From assembly GCA_022376465.1 (NCBI GenBank), contig JACDTU010000032.1:1-64000 (forward strand): DNA of 64,000 bases. Reading direction: 5' to 3'. The position numbers were made by a program, and so were the translations under genes. The notes below the pieces were generated by a model. That model saw only the letters and a program-made list of their open reading frames with translations. It had not been told where the DNA came from and searched no databases. Of the stretch, positions 56,064 to 64,000 are shown one piece after another. Every line of letters begins with the position of its first letter. Positions within the stretch are counted from its first letter, which is position 1. Source of the stretch: Cubamyces lactineus. Its lineage: Eukaryota; Basidiomycota; Agaricomycetes; Polyporales; Polyporaceae.

Positions 56064-58045
56064 CACGTCCTCAGGCCTGAAACGAGTACGAGCTAGAAGA
56101 AAGGCGTTTGCGAGTTACTCCTCGAAAAGATCCGCGATGCAAATCGTTCGCTCGTTCGTCGCAGACAGAAAGCATGGCTATGTTGGTCGTCTCACGGTAC
56201 GCCCTAGCAGGCTCCATAGCGACCATCGTGCTTCTTGTTCGTTTGAGCTAAAGATGATGTGAGCTCATCAGCTTTATCCTAATCTGACAGACGGAAACTT
56301 CTATGGGGAGAGGTTGCAACATCGCTCATGAGCAATTGGGCATCAACAATCGAATGTCGAAACATACGGTAGTGGGCGCGGAGTACGGACGCGGGCTTTT
56401 TGGGAGTTTGTAGGCATGTCGTGGCTATGCAGATGTTTCTTTTACCGCAGTTGACATGCGCCTTGTAAATTCATCCGAGCGCCTTGGCCTATGCGCAGCT
56501 ATCGTACTGAGCACGATCTTTTGTTCGTGGAAGTAGTGGTGGTCAGAACTTGCACTGCCGCCAGGCTACCGCGGAGCCGAGGACGCGCACTACCGATCCG
56601 ATCTGGCCAGCGCTTGCTGAGCAGGCGACCCAAACTGAACGATCGTCAGAGAACTTGTCAATGGCAATATACTCATGGTGTTTGAGGAACGTCGTGAACC
56701 AGAATCAGGAAGGCTTGGCCGGGTTCGTGCACTTCCGAAGCCCTGTGAAGACCCCGGAACCTCTCGCTGGATGCTGATTGCAGTACTGTGACTACGCAGC
56801 ATGGGGCCATCGACGAAACATAACCAGGCCCGCAGGCTACTAGATCTTCTTGAACACTCACATTCGGATTGAATGTGTTGGGCCACAGTCATCACCCGCG
56901 CTTTCGACGAATTCTAACACTGCATCTCTCCCCCTGCTCGCGGTTCGTATCCGCCTATCGAGCCCACTGCCGCAATGTGCGACACCTTCGACGATGATGG
57001 CAATAAGCTTTCCTTGTACAGCGATTCTCCAAGCGCAATCTCAATGGCTCCTCTAGCCAGCATCCGAGATTTCAAACGCGATGCCAGCCGGTAGGACGCA
57101 GGAGCGGTCGGCGATGCCCAACATCAGAGCTCATGACGCCCCAGAAGCCCACCGGTCCAGCCTTGCCTGGGAGAATGGACCGCTGCTGCGACGACCGGAG
57201 TCCAGGTGACGTTTCGTTATGACGTACCGCCTGAAGCCAGAAAACTGCATACCTCTTCAAGCTCGAGTTCCTCGGACTAGGCTCGGCGCTCCAGGTCACA
57301 GCTCCCGCCGAGCAAGTCGTCGCGCCGAGAACGGTGGCTTTGCGCTCGAATCTGCATGGCTGCTTCAGGTGTAGGATGAACCACAGAAGCGCTTCCAAAC
57401 GACCGGCACCCACACGCCGCCACGGTCCAAGGCGCGTGCGGTTGCAGCGCGTGGCGCCAGTGCGCGATCGTCGAGGTTTCCAAACTCACCAATACGTGGT
57501 GGCGGTGCTCACGCGCACGGGGGCGTTGGCCGTATTCGAGTACAAGTTGAGCAGTTTGTGCGCGATTGTTCTGCCAGTGCGGGCTAGGTCCTATACCGCT
57601 GGCCGTGCCTGACGATTCCACATTCACAGCCAACTCATATAGATGTGAACGTAGGTGACATCGCGGGACGCTGCCTAGATTCGGAGCGCTTTGTCGGCCA
57701 AGTCTACCCAAGTTGTGGGGGGAAACCCCAGAAAGGCAACGATGCGACGGGGGGTGTTTTTCAGATATACACACGTACAACGGTCGATCCGTCCACGGTA
57801 GCCCTACTCAAACATGGACCAAGGATAGCACTGCGCACTAGCGAGGGGGTTAAACAGATTCAGCAAGGATCGGCCAACGTTCATGGCATATCATTTTACG
57901 CGAACTCTGGGTAGGAGAACGCGTCTGAGATCGCGTGTCATAGTAGGCATGTGCTCCAGTACTACCTCCCGCCAGGTCAAATGGTCGTCTAGTGCGAATG
58001 GCATCTCATGTCAGCAGGCCGTTTACATCCGTACAAAGAGTGTAC
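56064..58045. other. 2 kb with no recognised gene
   Basis: Many short open frames on both strands, none with a recognisable domain or a consistent intron chain. It may hold remnants of a third HET or BTB copy, but I could not align any. Confidence 0.45.
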
Positions 58046-59027
58046 TCAGATACTCACTTTCACCGAGGACCACTGATATATGACTTCTTTGATACGGTTG
58101 TGAAGCATCATACGGCAGTCTGGACATTGTACGGATGTCGCCGCATGCATGAACGTCGACTCCAGGGCGTAAGTAGAAATGTCTGTGACCAGTGTCGCCA
58201 TCGTCGGCGTTGATTCAGCACACCTTTGCTGAATTCACGTAAACAGCAGTGAACCAAGTCCTTACTCGGGCGTGCGTTCCACACAATCTCCGCGTTCGCG
58301 AAAGCCCAAGCACGACAGAGTTCACGCTGAGAATGTTCATTGCACATTAGGGTGGTGGGATGCACGGCCGGGGGCTGTAGGACGATGTTGCGGAGCGCCG
58401 TCATGCGCGAGCGGTGGAGGTTGGCGAGCCTGCTGAAGTAGATGGGTCCCATCTTGATCGTGAGCTCGTCCGTGATGCGTGAGAGATCATAAGCGAGGAG
58501 GTGAGCTGAGATAGCTGCGGCGAGCTCTTCGAGCCTATGGTGAGCGGCCACGGCGTACGCCTCGATCGGATAGTGGGGAGCATAGGAGCGGACGAGCTCG
58601 TAGAGAGGGTAGGACGGCTGGGCAAGCTGAGCGATGGGAACGCCGTACTTGATCAGAGCGTCCAAAGCGGCCTCGGTGGACCCAAGTGACGGCGAATTGG
58701 GCAGGCAGGACATACCGTATATTACGTTGAGGATGACATTGAGGACGGTGGCAGGCTCGGGGAGCGCGAGGACATAGACAGGGCCGTGAAGGAGGCCTCC
58801 GAAAGCATTGGTCGACGCTGCGAGGAGTCTCTCCCTGTGCACGTGGAAGTGGATAGCATCTGCGGAGGTGATTTCGAGATCGGGGATGCAGCCGTCGACG
58901 ATGAAGCGCGGGGAGAAGGTGGGGGACGTCGAGTTGGTATGCGGGTTTTGTTGTGGGTGGAAGAATGTCTACAGAGGGGATCGAGTTCAGCACGTCACGC
59001 AGGAGGTGAGCGACGACGTACGGCCAT
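58046..59027 (-). CDS. BTB domain protein with a 6-nt first exon
   Basis: Exons 59,022-59,027 (ATG GCC), 58,224-58,968 and 58,046-58,182 join in frame to 295 residues. The protein begins MATFFHPQQNPHTN and has a BTB core (DLEITSADAIHFHVHRERLL, AFGGLLHGPVYVLALPEPAT). Helices follow (ALIKYGVPIAQLAQPSYPLY; PHYPIEAYAVAAHHRLEELA), then a CPDC motif near the end (VQCPDCRMMLHNRIKEVIYQ). This is the agaricomycete BTB family also seen at 45,553. The micro-exon is inferred: intron 58,969-59,021 has a GTACGT donor, a CTGAAC branch and a CTGTAG acceptor, and no other ATG opens the frame. The exact C-terminus after 58,060 is uncertain. Confidence 0.72.
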
Positions 59028-61114
59028 GATAGCGGGTGAGACTGGCTCTACGGTGGTAAGCAGGAAGAAGACGGTATATGCTGCCAGCGAGGAGCAAGAG
59101 GAGGTGGGATGGCGAGAATCGATAAGAGGAAACTCATAGCTGTCTCTTATACGGGAATGAGAGATGCGCGTGGTGAGAAGAGCAGCACAGAAAAGAGGAG
59201 AGCGGCCAAACGCATCCTCTGGTCGTCCGCATCCACTCCCGCATCCTCTGGCGTCGCCTGCAACTGCCGTCCGAGCCAATTCCCTGGGTTTTGGCCCATC
59301 ACCACTGCGCCCTGCTTGTGATTTGTCATCTGCTCGTGCCGATTGTTTCAAGCAATGCGTACATTGTCCAGCCCAGCCGCCCAATAACAACCTCGCAACT
59401 GGAGGCTACAGCTGCATCACCTATCGGCGTCCTCTTCCCCATATCGTCCACATTGACACCTCGAGAGGCGAAGGCAATTCATACTGCTACAAAAACGACC
59501 AACGGGAGATTGTGGCGTTTCTGGTCTATCCACTCTCTGGTGCGTGGCCCAGTCCTGAGCGCGTGGGTTCCCCCGGCGCGACTGACGAGAATCCCTGATA
59601 GTCGTGGCTTCCAGACAAGCTACCCATACCATGACTGTCGCTTCAGTGGGATCAGTCTGCTAGTACGTCCCTAAAAGCTGCGCTTTAGGCAGAAAACACC
59701 CTATATTTGACCCGCCAGATACTCACATTCAGATGGTACATGCCAACTCCCATCAAGCGAACAATCTACCTCCCGTGCGGCGTTCAAGAGACCTTGGGCA
59801 TAAAAAGCTTAGAATTTGTATCGGACCGATCCTGTAGGCTTCAGGGAACCCACCTCAACTCTTACACGTACATCTTTTGTATGTCTCTTGTCGCCCTCCG
59901 GTTGTATGGGTACTAAGGCCACTAGAACGTGGCCATTTCCTATTTCCGGCGACCTAGATTCCAGACAAACGTTGGTCACTGACGTCACTGTGAGCAAAGG
60001 CCGTCGGAAATACCGTCACCGCCAGATGATCTGATGATTTGCCACTTTTCTGTGCTGGCTGGTAACCATAATCCCGCAATAGCCTCAATGAGGCCAACCG
60101 GTTCAAAGTTGTAGGCAATAGCCTATGGAAAAGGCGAGTGACAAAATCATTGGTGTGCAATCATCTGGAGAACGGCTGAGCAATTCGAGAGACAGGGTGG
60201 AAATTTGGACTTTACTGCACTCACCCCGGGCCTCGTTTCTTGTGGATCATTTACAGGGGCGATGTGGTCCAGTCCTGCAAGAGAATATCATACGAAAGTC
60301 AAACGAGGCATCGTCCGTTCAACTTCGGACAGCTCACAAGGAAAACGGCATGAGCTTACTAGGGGCTACTGCGACGGTGAGTGCACACACGTTGGGCCCC
60401 AATTTGGACAATCGGTTGACTTGATGGGAGGAGTGAGGCAGTTTTGGTAAAGGAGATTACACATATGGGCAGCTGTGAGGTAGCCCAACGAGGCAGCGGG
60501 CTCGACGTGTCATTTGCGTTCAACGCGCTGGAGCGGTCTTTTCAGCGCAATTTCACAAATGCTGCCGATGACTCAGAGGTCCGTCGACCCAGAAGTACGA
60601 GAAAGACAGCGTAATTCGGAAGAGTAGTAGGGTGCAAATGATAGCTCGTATCGTTTTCAGATTTGCACGACTGAAGGTTCAAGGTACGATAGGTCTCAAG
60701 TCAGAGTTGACGCTTCAACGTGAACGAGCACCCTCAGGGTTTTGCCACGGGCGCTAAGCGTGATAGCGCACCGACGTCGCGCACGACTTCCCGGCTCGAA
60801 CGTGCCAGTGTCCGCCAGCGAGTCTTACACTACTATGACGTGGTATCACGGCAGAAACATTTGCTTTTTCACAAACCGCAAGATGAATCTACTGACATTT
60901 CTATGTTGCTCCACAGGTTTTGTGGACTGTGTTCCCCTAGAGCCCCCGGGGGGACCTTCCTATCCACAACCAAGATCCTTTTCCGGGCTCCACCATAGTG
61001 GTATCAAGACTTCCCAATCGATAACAACAATTATTGTCGTACATGTGTGAATTCATATAAGCTGCCCTCCATGGTGCTCAAACTCGAAACATGCTCCGAA
61101 CCCTCCTCAGTCGA
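59028..61114. other. 2.1 kb with no recognised gene
   Basis: Short open frames only. No domain or intron-linked coding signal on either strand. Confidence 0.5.
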
Positions 61115-63325
61115 TTAACGGCGCTGCATGATTCTGGTCAACCATTCTGATGCGCGTCCCGGCGGAACAGTAGCAGTAGTTGGTTCAGACGGGTGGTGCT
61201 CGATCTGAACCTCGAGGCTGTAACAAGCCTCATCAGGGTACAGCTGGAAGGAGTCGGGCTTGAACGACAACGGATCAATGTCCCAGACGCCGAATTGCAG
61301 GGTGACGTCGAGCGTGCCATCCTTCTCACTTTGGAAGTGCTTCAGGCTGAGCGACCAGCCGTCGACGTGCTCGTTCTCGCAATCACCACGAGCTATTTTT
61401 GAAATACCGCCGTCCTATATGCGATCAGCCCATGGGATCCGAACCTTGCGAACTCAAGGGACATACCGGCGAACTCTGATCTTCGTCGGATGAGATGGAC
61501 ACATGCAGCGGCCTGCTATAGTCGGTAACCTGTGGACATTGGAAGATCGTCACCACGATGGCCGATGAGCCGTATCGCAAAAGGAGACGGTAGGGGGAGT
61601 CGTCTGGCGGTGGACCCGGTACAGAGACCGGAACCGTCTCTCCGCCCTCCGTATCAATGTGATACGTCACCCCGAGGTCCTCAAAGTGTGCCAGGGTCCA
61701 GCAAGGTAGGATGATACTACATGGCGCGGTGAACTTGGACGCCTCGCTGGGTTCTATCGTTGGGCGGTTAAGCACGGATGTCTGGGACTCGACATGTAGA
61801 CGCTGAATCGGAATGTAGACGTCCCGGATGGCCAGAGATTCAGGGTGTTTAGCGAGGACAGCGCGAAGAGCAGACGGCTCCAGGAGGACAATGCGAAGAG
61901 ACATCGGAGCATGTCGGACATCCTCGGCTCGAGCGTTCAGCATCCACTCCAGCCGCGTGATGCTGCGCGGGCGTCTGGAGACCGAGCCTTCTTCATCCAG
62001 ACTGGCATTGAAGGCCTCATGCTCGGATTGCTGGAGAGGCGAAATGGTCCCATCGAATTTGTAGAAGTAGCTGTGCAGAGGCTCGAAACCGCCGATGAGG
62101 CACGTAGAGCTCGAGTCATCTGGGTAGATGATGAGAGCGGGAATACGTCCTTCGGCGTCTTCACAAGCAAGGATACCCAGTTTGATGTTCTAGTCTGAAG
62201 ATCCATCTACACTGGGCGCGGGAGGCGTGTACACAGGGAACGTGATGCGGATGCCGTAGCTTGTGGATAAACACACTGGTGGGTCCAAAGACGGCACGCC
62301 CAGCCTCGAGGCCAGCGTGTTGAGAGGAATGGGCGAGAAACCAGCAGACCACTGAAAGTCTGTCGGACGCGACGCGAACAAGTATGCTCCTTTTGACGCT
62401 CGCAGTTCATCCATTGGCACCTTCTTCAGGGTTGTCAAGTCGTCCTCCAGTGATTTGAGAGGCCACATGTACCCCCACGCGAGGTGCGAATAGTCAGGAA
62501 GTCGCTTCATGATCTCTTCTTGAAGCCGAACGAATGCTTGGCGGCCTTCGCCGTACACTGTAGGGAAACGCACTCCGAAGATACCCATGAGGCAGTAAGC
62601 CTCGTCTTCGATGCGGGTTGTGTAGCGATGCGCCGCCCAAGACATCCTCCGGGCGACGCTCACGGCGAGCAGCGGACGCGTACGGCGCAACACGTCCACG
62701 TCGATGCCGGTGATCGTTTCGATGACGTCTGCTAGAGTGGCCTTGGTGCCGATCATCCGCCAGTCCTGCGACAGGAAGATGTTGCGATGGGGAACTATCA
62801 GCTCCTGCAGGGTCCATCCGCGCGAGAACCAAGCGCTGCTTCGGAACCACGAGCCCTCTGACCGCGGGCTCGTAGAGTCTGGCACGTCGGCGAGGTAAAC
62901 GTAGCATACGGTGGCGAACGAATACCAGTCGAACATGGAGTTGATCGCCTCGGACAGCTCTGCGCTGCTCGTTTTGTCGATGCAGCATGTGTCGATCCAG
63001 ACGAATGCAAACCCTTTGGAGTTGGCGTATTGGCAGCAGCGGACGATCTTCGCGCTCAACTGGACTCGGATGATAGCTAGCAGCTCTTGATTGTCGTCTT
63101 CAGGGACGCGGGTAAAGGAGCGTCTGGCTGGTGCATGGATCGCTTGAAGGTCCTGTCCGATCCGGTGAGATTTTGCCTGTTGAGAAGGATACGAGGGATT
63201 ATGCGGACCTCAAAGGTCTGCTCGTGCCCTGCATGATCCCACACATGGGAGAGGATTGCGTACACCACCCGTGACGGGTGTTGCTCGAAGTGTAGCTTAT
63301 AGGTCAGGGTGTTGAGGAGCCACAT
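61115..63325 (-). CDS. HET-domain protein 2, paralogue with an in-frame stop
   Basis: Exons 63,209-63,325, 61,467-63,152 and 61,415-boundary exon 61,115-61,414 give about 700 codons laid out exactly like HET 1. The HET domain is intact (VYAILSHVW; GFAFVWIDTCCIDKTSSAEL; MFDWYSFATVCYVYLADVPD; WFSRGWTLQELIVPHRNIFL; EDEAYCLMGIFGVRFPTVYG). A TAG at 62,190-62,192 interrupts the frame just before NIKLGILACEDAEGRIPALI, whose counterpart in HET 1 is continuous. Either the C-terminal half is lost, or a 45-nt in-frame intron (62,190-62,234, GTGTAC...ACTAG) removes the stop. Intron 1 has an unusual GTCCGC donor. The HET domain alone (about 290 residues) would still be made. Confidence 0.8.
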
Positions 63326-64000
63326 GATACACACCTGTAACGGCCGCGTTCGGTCAATCCCTGTTTCCTAACCCAAAATCCAAGACGCGTACCTGGGTGT
63401 TGGGGTAGACGTGCTCGACCTCGGGACGTTAGGGCGGGCGTGTGCTTTTGCAAGGACGGCTGAGCCGCCCTCGAACTGCCTCACAATGCTTCCGTGCACT
63501 GTGAATTACAGCGATCCGGGCACAGCCGTGCAAGAGTCTCAGGCTTGCGTCAGAGCCAACTTTCACTAATCTGCCCAAATGGCAGTATCTGGAGGGTGTA
63601 TATGATGCGTCCGGAGGTAAGGACTTGCACAAGCAATAGCTCTTGCAGCGTTTGAGCCAGATAATCTTCGATATTCAGGATAACTACGATGCGCATCGCA
63701 AGTGACAGAGTTCGACCAACCGTTGTGGACGTCGATACTGTAACAGGCGCGGAGGAGACGTCCGCTCCGGACCATTGTTTGTTTCTGTTGATTTAGACGC
63801 CCAAGCGAGTACTTATACAGCGACATCCTTCCCTTTTTTTTACTGTGCTCCCTCGTCATCGGCCTTCCACTCAATACCAAAGTCTTTCTTGTTGCACTTT
63901 GACGCCTGAAAGCAAGAGTTCACTACCGCCCTATTACGGTGTCTTTTCGGCGGTGTACGTTTCCACGCAGTGCTGTCTCTCTCCACCTTCCTTCGAGTTG
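63326..64000. other. Upstream region of HET 2, window end
   Basis: No coding signal. An A/T run near 63,832-63,841 and the HET 2 promoter are expected here. Confidence 0.5.

Noticed and set aside
57072..57780. Minus-strand frames of 113 and 167 codons
   Set aside because: Overlapping frames with no recognisable domain. I could not align them to the HET or BTB genes.

Overview
The window comes from a filamentous basidiomycete, most likely an agaricomycete. Genes carry many 40-75 nt GT-AG introns. There are expanded F-box, BTB and HET families, and the retroelements (a chromodomain Gypsy, a Tad-like LINE with RNase H, and a Copia) are of fungal type. Everything here was read by eye; no alignment or database search was run.

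Positions 1-30,237 are a transposon graveyard. A giant foldback element (FB copy A, 1-2073) ends inside the gag gene of a chromodomain Ty3/Gypsy element. The rest of that gag and an intact pol follow (2081-6348). An antisense, intron-containing accessory gene with its own TATA box comes next (6456-7849), then a 693-bp LTR (8057-8749). A truncated sister element (8750-9984) abuts this. A full-length Tad-like LINE with 15-bp target duplications and an A16 tail occupies 10,576-17,029; it is dead through a stop in ORF1 and altered reverse transcriptase active-site residues. After a weak hypothetical gene, a second 693-bp LTR and the 5' half of gag appear (18,676-20,314). This gag half is broken by a second FB copy at exactly the same codon, with the same 7-bp target duplication. 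FB copy B (20,315-24,049) has 2.2-kb and about 1.1-kb arms around a 147-bp loop. Two inverted tRNA-like SINEs, a solo Gypsy LTR with 5-bp duplications and a 5'-truncated, mutated Copia element follow. The Copia 3' LTR runs directly into the 3' half of an MFS transporter gene.

The Gypsy element is the most informative part. The LTR transcript start and the site just after the LTR are perfectly complementary over 11 nt, which is the self-priming arrangement known from Tf1. An A AAA AAT slippery heptamer overlaps the gag stop, and the pol frame it opens has no ATG at its start.

Positions 31-64 kb are ordinary host sequence: an F-box/LRR-type protein, the RNA polymerase II subunit Rpb4 (divergent from an AAAP amino-acid transporter), an R3H-SUZ RNA-binding protein, two disordered hypothetical proteins, a DUF202 membrane protein, a BTB protein with a decayed partial duplicate nearby, a tRNA-Val(AAC), and a distal cluster of two HET-domain paralogues flanking another BTB gene. 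The second HET copy has an in-frame stop. There are no operons; the genes are independently transcribed.
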